Counted from the first letter of the stretch, positions 38,432 to 49,616 are shown. The stretch is 64,000 bases of DNA from Sparassis latifolia (GCA_018466975.1 CM031554.1:372001-436000); one strand, 5' to 3'. Program-made: numbers and translations. The notes: a model not told the origin generated them from the sequence alone.

Positions 38432-39713
38432 ATGACCGCCACTGGTCTGCTGTCGAAATTGACAGTGGGGGCGGTCGGATTGCTCTGCAAAACATTTCTG
38501 AAAATTGGCTACTGCTCTTCTGTCACCGTCAACGGTATCGAGAATCTGCTCGCAGCGTTGCAGAGCGAGGAGAGGAACCAGGGTAGGGGAGTGGTGACAA
38601 GTGAGTGCGCCAGGCTGGAACTCAAACCAATTCTGAGCGACGTTGCACAGTCTCCAACCATATCTCCACGTATGCGGCGTTTTACTGCTGAGATTCGACG
38701 CTGCTCACTAGTAGATGAACAGGTTAGACGAGCCCGTCGTCTGGGGTATCCTTCCCGCACGATGTTACTTCAATTCGAGGATGACCCGATGGACTCTCGG
38801 GGCATCGGATATCATGTTCACGAACCCGTACGTCCGCCTCCTTATCGCTATTGACTAGCTTGTCTGCCCGCGTTCTGCTTCTGACGACCTTCTGCTAGGT
38901 AGTGCGTTCTCGTCCTTCTTCCGGAACGGTCAGGTACTTGAAACCTTCCGTGGAAGCGGGATATTCCAGCCTGCCGTCGATACCGCGGCCAAGAAGCTCA
39001 ATGAGGGCGAGTGGGTGAGTTCTCATCGACAGTCCGTTCCGCCGGGTGCTAGAAAGTGCATAGGTCCACCTCTTCGGCGAAGGTAAAGTCAACCAGCCTG
39101 TCATTGATGGCTTGCCGCACCTCCTCAGATTTAAGTGGGGCGTGTAAGCGTTTTTCTTTTCTCTGTGAATAGTACGACTTCCTGACAGTGGGGCGGTCAG
39201 TGGTCGAATATTGATGGAGGCGGTCATACCTCCGGTAATCATTCCAATGTGGCTCGAAGGTTTGTCGCGTTACTCCTACCTTTGTTTATTGTGTACTCAC
39301 TGTGCCGCGGCTGCGTACCAGGTTTCGACAAGCTAATGCCTGAAGGCCGTCCCTCCCCGCTCAAGTTTTTTCCGCGACCGGGGGCGGATCTCAGCATCAC
39401 ATTCGGCAAGCCCATTGACGACGACGAGATTCGTACTGCACTGGGATCCCTTGTTCGCCACCATCAGACCCCTGTAGTCCCCAAGAGCTCCCACGGCGGG
39501 ATGGCTGATCCTGGTCGGCCCCAAGAGGAGCAGAAGAGTGCTGAAGTCGCCTCGCATGCATGGCTGGGAGATGCTGCGTTCCGGACGGATCGCCAGAAAA
39601 TCACTGAGGTAGCGTTGCAAATCGCGAGCGTTCGCAGTGCCATCACGACTCTCGTGCAACGCAATGTGGAGGCGTTGGGACAAGAGGTAATGGCGCGGCG
39701 TAAGTACTACTAA
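38432..39713 (+). CDS. TAZ1: Tafazzin, monolysocardiolipin acyltransferase
   Basis: Mitochondrial PLAT-family transacylase that remodels cardiolipin. Seven coding exons can be joined in frame: 38432-38600, 38651-38669, 38723-38827, 38903-39014, 39064-39143, 39201-39259 and 39322-39713. Exon 1 gives MTATGLLSKLTVG and TVNGIENLLAAL. Exon 2 is only 19 nt and encodes ISNHIST, the His of the NHx4D catalytic motif, whose Asp (LDEP) opens exon 3. Then come VWGILPARCYF, WTLGASDIMFTNP, FFRNGQVLETFRG, WVHLFGEGKVNQP and GRILMEAVIPPVIIPMW. The last exon has GFDKLMPEGRPSPLKFFPRP. The C-terminal tail is longer than usual, hydrophilic and ends MARRKYY. Without the micro-exon the catalytic motif would be lost. 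Confidence 0.93.
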
Positions 39714-40269
39714 GTCGTCCTAACGTTAGTAGGTGAGGTTGCCGCCATGGAGGATTGGTCTTATCTGATTTATTCTTTGGGCAACTTCTCTAGCGGGTCT
39801 TGCATTATCTTTATTACTGCAGACAATCTAGCGGGACTTTTGCACCTGACTCATTCGCTTACCAACCTGTAAATCTGACGAAATTCGTGAGTGTGTCTTG
39901 TCACGCCCAACGTTGCATCCGCCCACCTTCATTTCTGTCTCTATTTTCGACTTGATCGGCCTTCCTATATTGTGCCAGTGAGTTTTTATCTAGAACTCAA
40001 ATAATGACGGCACGGCCCTTACTCCTTAGGGAGAATGAGCCTGTTCTGGGGCGGGATAATTTGGAGCCAACAGCTTGTCCTAGGTTCTGAAAGGAAAGAA
40101 CGCACAGTGTCTTGTGAACAACCGTCGGACAAACCAGGAGTCTGTATCTTCGTAGTAAGGATCTCAACTTGTTCGCGAAGTGGTGAGTGGTTCGTTCTTC
40201 ACTCGTGGTTCACACTAACGTTGGGATGGTTTCTTCCCATTTTCGCAGGAATGTGACGGTAATTATGGA
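39714..40269. other. Intergenic after TAZ1
   Basis: About 550 bases covering the TAZ1 3' UTR and the region before the kinase-like pseudogene. A 73-codon plus-strand frame at 40035-40256 has no recognisable motif; it could be a decayed 5' part of the kinase. Confidence 0.45.
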
Positions 40270-41320
40270 GTGGGCCTTGACTTAGCCTCGTGGACGTGCC
40301 CGCTGCTGACTGTGTCTAGTGACTCGTCCATTATTGGTCGGAAAGAGGGTATACGAGACGAGGATGAAACACTCGACAGTTTATCGTTCTTTCATAGGCG
40401 AGCGAGCGAGGTTACCACTACTATATGCAGTATGGCGCGTACACTGCCCTTGACGCGTCACAATGCGGAAGCCGATGGTGGTGGCGTAGGGTCTCCCTAC
40501 GCCCTGATTTTCAAGGTGGAGGGTGCAGTTGATGCACGTCTCGGACGATATGGAGGACGACAGTCGGGCCATTCTTCTACGTCAGGGTTGTCGACATCCT
40601 GTTTGAACCCTCGACACAGCGCTTCGAGCCAGGTGGCGTCGGCTTGGTGTCTTGCACGCGAATCATGCAATGCGCGATCCTATGGTGAAGATGTTCCTAT
40701 ACATGATGTGGACTCTGTCTATTCTGGCGCTTTGGATTACCGAATGGCTGACACCGACGCAAGACCGAAATTCCCAGTAGATCGCCGCTTCGGGGGAGTG
40801 AAGACATACGCGGTGACATGGTCTCTCCCATCACTCATCTCATTCCTGTACAATCCATCGCTTGATGTCGCAGGCTTCCTGTTCTACCACGGCGATCTCT
40901 ACTCCCAGAATATCATGGTCACCCATACCCCCTCGAAGCTGTGCACCACTGGTATCATGGACTGAGAATTATCCTCTACCATTTATAGCATCCAGGTTCG
41001 CGACGTACCCTCTGTTCGATGGCGACCCACCCCCTTGTGTGCGCGCAATGCAGGGGATCAGGCGAGCTTTCACGAATTTATGTGCCAGGAGGAGACCAGA
41101 CCAGACCTACAGGATGCCCACCCCTTCTCTCCTGCATTCGCCCACTTCTCGGGAGTATACCGGACGGACTATAAGGCAGGACAATCCGTACTCCCAATTT
41201 TATGTTCCAATATTGGAATACGTTTATAGCGCGAACGAGGGGTTCAAAGGCAACTGCTTCTTGCAGCTGACGAGCAAAGGCTTGCTGGAGGACGTCCGTC
41301 ATCAACTCGAAGAGGAGTAG
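40270..41320 (+). pseudogene. APH-type phosphotransferase, broken
   Basis: Remains of an aminoglycoside-phosphotransferase-like (choline kinase fold) protein, a family often expanded in agaricomycetes with unknown substrates. The Brenner-type catalytic motif is clear: FYHGDLYSQNIMV at about 40885-40925. The metal-binding DWE that should follow reads D-stop-E (IMD, then TGA at 40963-40965, then ELSSTI). Directly after, the family's PFIASRFATYPLFDGDPP is present but in another frame. A C-terminal part ending LEDVRHQLEEE stops at 41318-41320. N-terminal conserved blocks are hard to find. A nonsense change at a key residue plus a frame change argue for a dead gene. The start is approximate. Confidence 0.7.
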
Positions 41321-41906
41321 AAGGTGCAGACGGAGTCCTCGGTGACGGACTTGTCTCAGCAGGAGCGGATTCGAAGCATTGGTACTGGACCATGTAGATC
41401 AGTTCGCTGAGGATGGACTGGTACGGAATGGCTGTATACTGCAGAATAACCTGTTTGGCTCTGTAAGCTCGCGCTCCTCCACGTCTCTTGTATTGTCTCA
41501 CAGGCTAAGTCACTGTCCCTAACTTCAGCCTGTATCTTGGGAGCTATATCGAGAGAATTGGGATGGAGTAGATAACGCGCCACTGAACGTCATTCTTCGC
41601 GACTGCTCTGGGTTTCAATCATGGACTTCGCGTACCGCTCCGCTGGACTAGACTGTCTTCACTCTGAATCTGACGTTCCGCAGCCACATGCTGGTCAGCT
41701 GAGTAAACCTTGCTGAATGAATGGCAGCAATCCAAGGGACGCTCATTGGCCCGCCCCTGTCAGGCTCCTATTGCACATTGCTTTTCCAGACGAATGCTGG
41801 ATTATGTCCATCGGCCTCATTCCATCGCGTCCGCCTGCAATCTGAATACTGACGCTGTATCTGCTTAGTGTATCGCGATGAAGGAGGCCAGAATACAGCA
41901 AAGTAA
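41321..41906. other. Intergenic or unassigned 5' exons of the RBR gene
   Basis: About 590 bases. Proteins of the RNF216 type usually have a longer N-terminus than the one read from 41907, so upstream exons may lie here. I could not find a convincing in-frame chain. Confidence 0.4.
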
Positions 41907-43497
41907 GTGTCCATTGGCATTCTCTCTATCGTTGCTTTCACTGTATCAGGCTTTGCAATGGAAGGGGACTCAAGCTTCTCTACTGGAAGTGATGAATGGG
42001 TCGAGCTTTACCGTGCCATGTCGTCTTCCAGAGGCACGAGGGCAAGGATGGATGATCACTCCCCGCAACAGGGCGGACCTAAGTGGTCACGGATCGGCCT
42101 AAAGATCTGCGTGCAGGTGTTGCGCTGGGATAAGACATGCCGTCGATGCGGCGTGAAAGTGTGCTCCAGTGTCGCCGAGCGATTCCGCGGGAGGAGGCCC
42201 GCGCGCGATGAGGCCGAGCTGCGAGAGGAGCAAGATGCGCAGATGGCTTGGAAGATTAATGATGAGGAGTATGAGTGCACGGGGGACGGTATCGAGTGCG
42301 GATGTTGCTTTTCGCCTGTACCTTTCGTATGTTATAATCCGCAGCCCCTTCCCGTGTTACGTTACTGAGAGATTTTGAGCAGGAAAGGATGGCCCAGTGC
42401 ACCGAGGGGCACCTCTTCTGCACCAACTGCATGACCTCGTATGCGTCACAGATGTTAGGTTCGCTTGATGCGAATATGGTCTGCATGGACCGATGCGGCT
42501 GCGACGCAGCATTCCCGGACTCAGAGTTCCGCAGGTTCCTCACTCCAGAAATGTACGTGCTCTATGCTCGTGTTAAGCAGCAACAGGATATAGAAGCGGC
42601 CGGATTGGAGAATCTCGAGGAATGTCCAAATTGTGACTTCAAAGCTGTGATCGAGGATACTCTCCATCGACGCGTGTTCTGGTGCTTAAATGAGGAGTGT
42701 GCTTCTGTAACCTGTCTGGATTGTAAGAAGCTTGTGAGTCGTAGCTATAGCCTGTCAAGCATATTGACGGCGTATTGACGTATGGACAGGACCATAGACC
42801 GAAGACCTGCATCGAAGGTAGGCATCCCTCCAATTTTGTCATCATCTTAATAGCTTAAACTACGTGTAGCAGCACAAGCTACGCAGACCAAGTTAGATGT
42901 GCGACATCATATCGAAGAAGCAATGTGTATGTTTGGCCGTACTTCCGCGCGTCGTGGACTCGTGAATCACACTCATCGACCACAGCTCAGGCGCTCATAC
43001 GGACTTGTCCCAATTGTGGCAAAAGTAGGCAAATGCTTATTGTCACTTTGCAGCTTCTGAATGCTCACGCGCCTTGGCAGCGTTTGTGAAGCAGTCTGGG
43101 GTGAGTTTCCATCGACATTCAATCCAGACAGCCTCCTCACGGATCTATAGTGCAACAACATGAAATGCCCGAAGTGCTATACATATTCCTGTTATGTGTG
43201 TCGTCAACAGATCGACGGTTATGATCACTTCGACAAGCCTAGCGTAAGCGGTTCACGAATCCTTGCATCGTTTGATCCTGACCGGCGGATATTAGACATG
43301 TCCATTGTGGGAGGGAACAAAGGATAGACATACTGATGAGGTCCGTGACCGTCCTTCCTTGGCTTGTTACGCGTTTCTCACTGTCTTATCTCTGCACGTT
43401 GAAGGTGGCACTTGCAGCGAGGAATGCTGTTGAGGAATGCAAACGGAAACACCCAGGCTTGCGGGAAGATGATTTTCGTATTGTTACGCAATCGTAG
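41907..43497 (+). CDS. RNF216-like RBR E3 ubiquitin ligase
   Basis: RING-between-RING ubiquitin ligase. RING1 reads ECGCCFSPVPF, then across an intron AQCTEGHLFCTNCMTSYAS. A conserved linker follows (VCMDRCGCDAAFPDSEFRRF), then IBR-type Cys pairs (LEECPNCDF and FWCLNEECASVTCLDCKKL). Small exons give LIRTCPNCGK, and RING2 reads GCNNMKCPKCYTYSCYVC with the expected catalytic-type Cys region. The last exon (VALAARNAVEECKRKHPGL) ends IVTQS with the stop at 43495-43497. The order matches RNF216/TRIAD3. The start is uncertain: 41907 is the first ATG in the frame that leads to the RING1 exon, but exons further upstream are likely. Confidence 0.85.
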
Positions 43498-43744
43498 ACG
43501 GGACATATATTCTGTTGTTGCCGCCATGAATTCGCTCCGAATACAATCTATTTCTGGGATTTCTGACGATTTATCCGTGCTCCTTCACGATGTATGGACA
43601 CGGTCTCGAATGATCACGAGAAGTGTGACCTTCGCGTCGCGTCCGGGTGTCACACTATTAGGGTGCAGTGCCGGGGTCCACCGGGCAGTTGCGTTCTCCC
43701 ACCATCCCACCTCTTAATATTCAATCCCTACAATTCGCACAGAA

Positions 43745-44282
43745 ATGAGCTCTCAGATGCCCTGGGATGTGCTCCGCGCAGAAACTGTGCGCTCGATATG
43801 CAGGGATATCGGTCTGCATGCCACTGGCAGACGAGAGGAGATGATAACTTACTTAAAGGAGGTAGAGCGAGATGGCTGTACGTATCATCTTCTCGCAAAT
43901 ATAGGGTCTACGATTGATTTCGATGCACAGTGGACACTGTCAAGAACAAGCTGGCAGAAATGCCCCAAAACGCAAAAGTGTGGGGCAGGAATCTCGCGCG
44001 AAGCGTGCGAGGAAGGCCCAGCCAGCTGGTGCTGCAGTTGAGGAGGTGTCAGCGGGGAAGAGGCAGACCCGTTCTCGCAGGGCCCCTTCGAAAAGAGCAG
44101 CGAGTCACAGCAAGGGGATTTTTGAAGGGGTGGTACTCCCCGCTACGTCAAAGGGGCGAGCTCCTAGCAAGTCCACGCCCGACCCCGCAATGCAACCGGA
44201 CGTGGAAGTGGGCGCTGCAGGAGAGAAAGCAGATGACGTCGACCCAGGCGAGGAACCCGCAGACGCGGAGAGCTCTTCCTGA
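43745..44282 (+). CDS. Small SAP-like basic protein, apparent frameshift
   Basis: Exon 1 (43745-43877) encodes MSSQMPWDVLRAETVRSICR and IGLHATGRREEMITYLKEVE, a helix-turn-helix pattern like a SAP DNA-binding motif. After an intron (43878-43930) the protein reads LDTVKNKLAE. The exon-2 frame then continues as MPQNAKVWG, but the frame one base away gives a typical nuclear basic tail (APKRKSVGQESRAKRARKA) and an acidic end (DDVDPGEEPADAESSS) with the stop at 44280-44282. One extra A in the AAA run at 43958-43960 would join the two. I take the basic tail as the true C-terminus. A nuclear, chromatin-linked role is inferred. It ends about 155 bases from the convergent PhyH gene. Confidence 0.65.
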
Positions 44283-44437
44283 CTCCCATGTTCTGCTGTA
44301 CCAGTACATTGTCAATTCAGCAAAAACTACTCCCGATTTTTTCTGACATGTTCATACCACGCCACTTGTTTTAATTGTCCTCGTCCTCGAGCCTTGTACA
44401 TTGGTTTACGATACAAATACGCCTGTTGTCACTCCGG

Positions 44438-45617
44438 TTAATTTGTCAATGAATAGCCAACGTCGCCATTCACGCTCCCCTGCAACTTGACAAGCCGGTC
44501 GAGCATTGCCTTGCCCCTATCATTCAGCCCGTCGCGGAACTTGGCCTCCTTCATCCACTTCAGCCCGTGCTGCAGCACGTTTCGTGAGCGGGTAGCCCCA
44601 CCACGTGTGTCGCCCATGCATGCGTGCAATGTCGCGCGGCGCTCCTGTGGGTCATACGATGCACAGTGTAAGATATTGCTATTGTAGAAAACTGTTTCGC
44701 CCGCTAGCAAAATGTCAGAGATTAACAAATGGAGAACAAGTGAAGTAGAGGGTGAAGCTTACGTTGTAAAATTACTCGGATCGCACCAGGCATATCCAGA
44801 GGATTAGCAGGAGCATCCAGCGTCGAGGAGAGTGCTCGCTGCTCTGGAGAGCGCGGTACTTTGTGCGAGCCAGGGACAACGTAGAGACATGAATCTTCGT
44901 ATAGCGCGCTGTACGAGACCCACATGAGCGACCTAACGAGCATCGTACCGTAGATGAGCCATACGTATTCCACTGGACCTATTGTCGAAGTCCCAAGATA
45001 GATCAGGATCAGGCATCGGATAAACGCGAGACAACCTACACCATGGTGCCAGATACTCAAGGCTTTAATCTCCTCGTCATCCGAAGCGTTCTCGCGCACG
45101 TCATCACGATGCCAGCGCAGCGCGAACGCATACGACAGTGGGTTGATGAGTAGGTTGAATAGCTCTGGAAATGCTGGTCAGTCCATGGTGCTCCCCCACT
45201 TCATACGGCAAATCGGTAGTCGCTCACCCATCTGAAGCTCTTCCTCCTTGCACCCAAGGAGGTTCTGCGCGAAGCTAACCAAAGGATCGGAAGTGTACCA
45301 TTGTGCGAACACAGGCTCTCCTGAGATATCCGGGCGACAATTAAGATCAGTATTCGAACACCTAACACGGCTCAACCGTTTCACCTACCTAGATCTGGAT
45401 GCATCAGATGCTGTACACCCCATGAATCCGGATTGTCGTTATCGAACGGTGGGAACTGCCTGCCCACTGTGCGACGGTGGGTCCATTCCCCCGAGCGCGT
45501 CCGCGCGATGACCCGCTCGCAGGCATCCTCGAGAGCCTTGTGAGAGTCAGTGGGAATGAGGTTAGGGACGACGACAAATCCTTGATCGTCGAATATTTGT
45601 TTCCGTGTTGCATCCAT
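44438..45617 (-). CDS. Phytanoyl-CoA dioxygenase (PhyH) family protein
   Basis: Fe(II)/2-oxoglutarate dioxygenase of the PhyH family; the substrate is unknown. The start at 45617 gives MDATRKQIFDDQGFVVVPNL. The iron-binding HxD lies in ALRWHRDDVRE, the distal His in YNSNILHCASYD, and a conserved ALYEDSCLYVVPGSHK lies between. The C-terminus is GDVGYSLTN. Joining WHHG to ALYEDS needs a 14-nt micro-exon at 44965-44978 (encoding VQWNT with its neighbours), between introns 44979-45039 and 44909-44964, both with GT-AG ends. Otherwise the open reading is interrupted. All metal ligands are present. The gene is convergent with the SAP-like gene and divergent from the S9 peptidase. Confidence 0.88.
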
Positions 45618-45912
45618 GTTCCTCTGTAGGCTTGATCTTCAACAAGGATGAATTACAAGCGCAGTAAATTGGGTTCATGCGACTCACTAGCACAATGTCC
45701 TCATGATCGGCCTTGACAGGCCCATGCTATCTCAAATCTGGTGCCAGCTGCCCAAGCTTTCCGGGGGGAGACATGTGCTACACATGATATCTAAAGGAAG
45801 CCATCAATTCCAATTCTATCGAAACATCGATGCAGGATTATATCACTGTCTGCGTCGGGGAATGCAGCGAGACTATTTCTCAGAATCCACGTCTGGCGCT
45901 CATTCTGCAACC
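45618..45912. promoter_or_regulatory. Divergent region, PhyH / S9 peptidase
   Basis: The 295 bases between the two start codons must contain both promoters. No clear motif was found; the role is inferred from arrangement. Confidence 0.45.
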
Positions 45913-48232
45913 ATGACCAAGAAAATAGCACCTTACGGGACTTGGACGTCACCCATCACAGCGGACGCGATCTTGAAGACAGTGAGTGGATCATCGTCCG
46001 AGCAATGACAGACAGTAATGACAGGCAACCGACGTCTCAACTGGATCGTAGCCACCTAAAGTTGAAGAAGTTATCGTCGATCCGGTAACCTCTACGATCT
46101 ATCATATCGAAGCCAGGCCGTCCGAAAAGGGTCGGAATGTCCTAGTTGAGACGGAGAAGAGTCGCGATGTCGTCGGAAGGGAATGGGATGTAAGGACGAG
46201 AGTACACGAGGTGAGAGATTCAACGGCCTTTCTGGTGCGACTGTTTTAAAAGTTTCTGGACAGTATGGAGGTGCTCCTGCTATCGCGCACAATGGAATTA
46301 TCTACTTCTCGAGTGTTAACGACAACAGGGTATATCAGGTACAAGACGGCAAAGAGCCCGAAGCTGTTACACCAGGTGAGATCGGTGGTCATTTCAAGTC
46401 GTCCTCGTTCTAATTTTCAATCGGTCTCCGCAGATAACTCGAACCATCGTTTTGCCAGGCTTGCCGTGCATCCCATACACACACACCTCCTGGTGTCTAT
46501 CCTAGAAGATCACACGAAGCCCGCCCCGCTAGATGTAGTCACAACTCTCTGTGTCATCAACACCAAGACAAAGACTATCTCCCCACTGGTGTCCGGCGCA
46601 GATTTCTACTCGTCTCCGTGTTTCACCCCGGATGGCACTCACATTGCCTGGCACCAATGGTTCCATCCGGACATGCCATGGGAAGGCGCCGAGATCTACA
46701 CCGCCAAGGTGGCTGCGGACGAGAATGGCATGAGCTTGAGCGAGGTCAAATATGTAGCAGGTAAGAAGAAAGAAACGAGTGTGGCATACCCTTTCTGGGT
46801 GTCAAACGATCTCTTGCTTTTCATCAACGACGTCTCTGGTTACCAGAACCCGTGGAAATATTCTGTGTCATCTGGCAAGGCCTCTCCTGCGCTTTACACG
46901 CCAGTGCAAGAGGATTTCAGCCAACAATCGTGGCAGCTGAGGCACGAGGCTGGTGCCGCCTTGGACAAAGAAGGGTCCAGAGTCTTGTTCCTGGCGACGA
47001 GGGACGGCCGCACCGTAGTCTACGTCCTCACCCTGCAGAGCGGCGCGCTGGAAGAGATCGCGTGCCCGTACATTTCCGGGTTAGTGGTCAGGCATGTTGC
47101 CCGAGACACGGTCGTTTTCATCGGCGAGAAGACTACAGAGCCCCAGAGCATCGTGCTGTGCTCGCTCAAGGACTACTCCATGCCGCACTTCACCATCCTC
47201 CGACCCCCATCGGTCGGTCCGAGCTTCCCGGCGTCCTATATCTCCGTCGCCCAGCCTATGACGTTGCGCGTTTCACCCGACGACAGACCTATACATGTGT
47301 TGTACTACCCGCCTACGCATCCCGAGTACATCGCTCCCGAAGGGGAGAAGCCGCCGTGTGTGGTCAATGCCCATGGCGGTCCTACCGGTATGGCCACGCA
47401 AAGTCTAGACTGGCTAGTACAGTTCTTCACGAGCCGTGGTTGGGCTTGGTCTGTGCACACACCTGTCTCTATCGACCATGCTTACTGATCCTGAGCATGG
47501 CAGGCTGGACGTCAACTATGGCGGAAGCTCCGGGTATGGCCGCGAATACGTGTGAGAATCTCGCTATTCCCAGCTTTAAAAAAGCAATTCATGGCCCGAC
47601 TTGCAGTGAGCGCCTCAAAGGTAACTGGGGCGTGGTCGACGTGGAAGACTGCGTCGCGGCGACACAGCAACTCGCCAAGCCTCCTCTCTCACTGATTGAT
47701 TCGCAACGCACTGCCATCAGAGGCGGTTCTGCGGGAGGTTTGACGGTGCTCAATTCATTATGCTACCATCCCACTGCGTTTGCTGCGGGCACATCGCTCT
47801 ATGGCGTAGCAGACCTGAAGAGTCTCGCTGAAGATACGCATAAATACGAGTCGCACTATCTGTTCAGACTGATTGGCGGTACTGTGGAGCAGGTACCGCA
47901 GGTCTACCAGGAGCGGTCCCCGGTGAACAACGCTGAGAAGATCAAGACACCTTTACTTGTGTGTATCGCTCCGCTACGCATCTCTCAGTTGTGGCTCAGA
48001 ATACGATTTTCTCCAGGTACTTCAGGGCTCGAACGATGCCGTGGTTCCCCCTAATCAGGCGGAGAACATCGTGAACACTATCAAGCGTGGCGGAGGCCGC
48101 GTCGAGTACGTCGTTTATGAAGGCGAGGGTCATGGATGGAGAAGAGCCGATACCATTAAGGCTGCTCTGGAGAAGGAACTCTCTTTCTACGAGGGCATGT
48201 TCGGGCTGACTGGGAAGAAGTCTGGACTTTAA
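45913..48232 (+). CDS. S9-family serine peptidase (prolyl oligopeptidase fold)
   Basis: Beta-propeller plus alpha/beta-hydrolase peptidase, S9C-like (acylaminoacyl or dipeptidyl peptidase type). The start at 45913 gives MTKKIAPYGTWTSPITADAI. There is no signal peptide, which suggests a cytosolic enzyme. Propeller repeats include FYSSPCFTPDGTHIAWHQW. The hydrolase part has VNAHGGPTG (oxyanion region), LDVNYGGSSGYGREYV split by short introns, the nucleophile motif RGGSAGG, the Asp in LQGSNDAVVPP and the His in GEGHGWRR, so the catalytic triad is complete. It ends GLTGKKSGL with the stop at 48230-48232. Introns near 47449-47502 and 47961-48016 are needed to keep the frame. The substrate is not determined. 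Confidence 0.92.
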
Positions 48233-48870
48233 ACTAGTCGTGGGAGATCCGGAACAGTCGATGATTCGGCCAGCGATTATGCCTTCTCCGCAGAAGAAAA
48301 TGAAAATATAATACTAGCATTGTCCAGAGAACAGTGATCCCTGTCTCTCCATTTTCCTAGTCTAGGTTCTGACGCGCCTCCTTGTCGAGAGGTCGGACAA
48401 TTTAGACGGAGTTGTAATTTTACTAGTGGTTAATAACGCTGAGTCGCAAAGTTTTGTGATCTCACGTGATGTACCGATTCCCACAAATCTGCTGAAGACT
48501 TTCTGCGGTTATTCTTCACTGCAATTTCCCCATTTGGCATGCACGGTGGTGTGTGGTAGTGCACAGGTGATAGCAAGATCGTACCTGCTAGAGTTGATGA
48601 TGCAGAAGGTGTAGAGATTTCCGTGTAGGAGACTAATCACAACAAATCTCAGGCTGCTCGGACTACCATAAAGCATACGACATAGCTGCGAACACAGAAA
48701 AAGTGTTGACTTGTCTCTATGCACCTCGGGGTGACATACCGTGGCAAAGCAGGTGAACGGGGACATTGAAAGTACAGAAACACGACGCGCTCGACGCGAT
48801 TTACAGACGCGTTGTGGGAGCACATGACGTGCCGGATCGGCAATCACAACCCGCAATGGACCTCTTAGTA
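48233..48870. other. Intergenic after the S9 gene
   Basis: About 640 bases with the S9 3' UTR. No repeat or recognisable gene occurs before the first inverted-repeat element. Confidence 0.5.
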
Positions 48871-48879
48871 AGACCCCCC

Positions 48880-49599
48880 TAGTCTCGGAACCAGACGTTC
48901 GGTGGTAGCAGGGCATCACGTGAAACTGACAGCGGAGAGCGAAAAAGAGATGCACAGCTACCACCTAGAACGTCTGGTGAAATTCGTATAGGCGGGGGGG
49001 GGATTGTCACACTTCGTGACCAGCGCGTCAGGGCGACGTGTCCTACGGGCGATGTGTAGTAGTACGCGTCTTCTGTGTAGTGTCTGTAGCAATCACGATA
49101 CATCTTCCCCTCATACATATTCTGCTTCTATGTCCTTGAAGTTGCGTGTGCGAATCTTGTGCGGTGGATCACTCGGCTCTCGTTGGCGCCCAGGTGTATT
49201 GTCAGTGTCTTCGTCTTTGTCATCAGATGAGTCCGCACTATGCTCATCCCAGTCCGGGTCGTCAAGTTCTTCATCATCCTGCACGGGATCTCCAGCATTA
49301 AGCTCTGATAATAGGGTATAGAGGTTTTCAGAACTCATAGGACTCTGGTGTAGCAAGTCCGGGTATCATGCAGAAGGTCCGGGTATATTGTGTACTACGA
49401 CATGGTACCTGCTACCTACATCTCTAGATGCGACGCGCGACACGCCTGACGTGCAGAAAGACGCGTCAAGATCACGTGAATGTGACAATCCCCCCCCCCC
49501 TATACGAATTTCACCAGACGTTCTGTCTGCGGGCTGTGCAGGTGTTTTTCGCTCTCCGATTGGGGGCCCGCACTGACAGAACGGCTGGTTCCGAGACTA
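48880..49599. mobile_element. Non-autonomous MULE-like element 1 (720 bp) with 9-bp TSD
   Basis: The ends are TAGTCTCGGAACCAGACG... and its inverted counterpart (...GGCTGGTTCCGAGACTA). Perfect 9-bp direct repeats AGACCCCCC flank it at 48871-48879 and 49600-49608, the length typical of Mutator-like transposons. Each end folds on itself: CCAGACGTTC at 48891-48900 pairs with GAACGTCTGG at 48968-48977, and CCAGACGTTC at 49514-49523 with GAACGGCTGG at 49579-49588. Inside these hairpins come AATTCGTATAG and a homopolymer (G at 48994-49002, C at 49490-49500). There is no transposase. The interior carries one acidic 81-codon frame on the minus strand. The superfamily is inferred from TSD length. Confidence 0.85.
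49111..49356 (-). other. Acidic open frame inside element 1
   Basis: 81 codons; from an inner Met it reads MSSENLYTLLSELNAGDPV, followed by a strongly acidic stretch (DDEELDDPDWDEH) and a basic end (PPHKIRTRNFKDIEAEYV). It is the only long frame between the two hairpin ends. It could be the remnant of a transposon protein's N-terminus, a captured exon, or chance. No family is recognised. Confidence 0.3.
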
Positions 49600-49616
49600 A
49601 GACCCCCCCTATAGAT

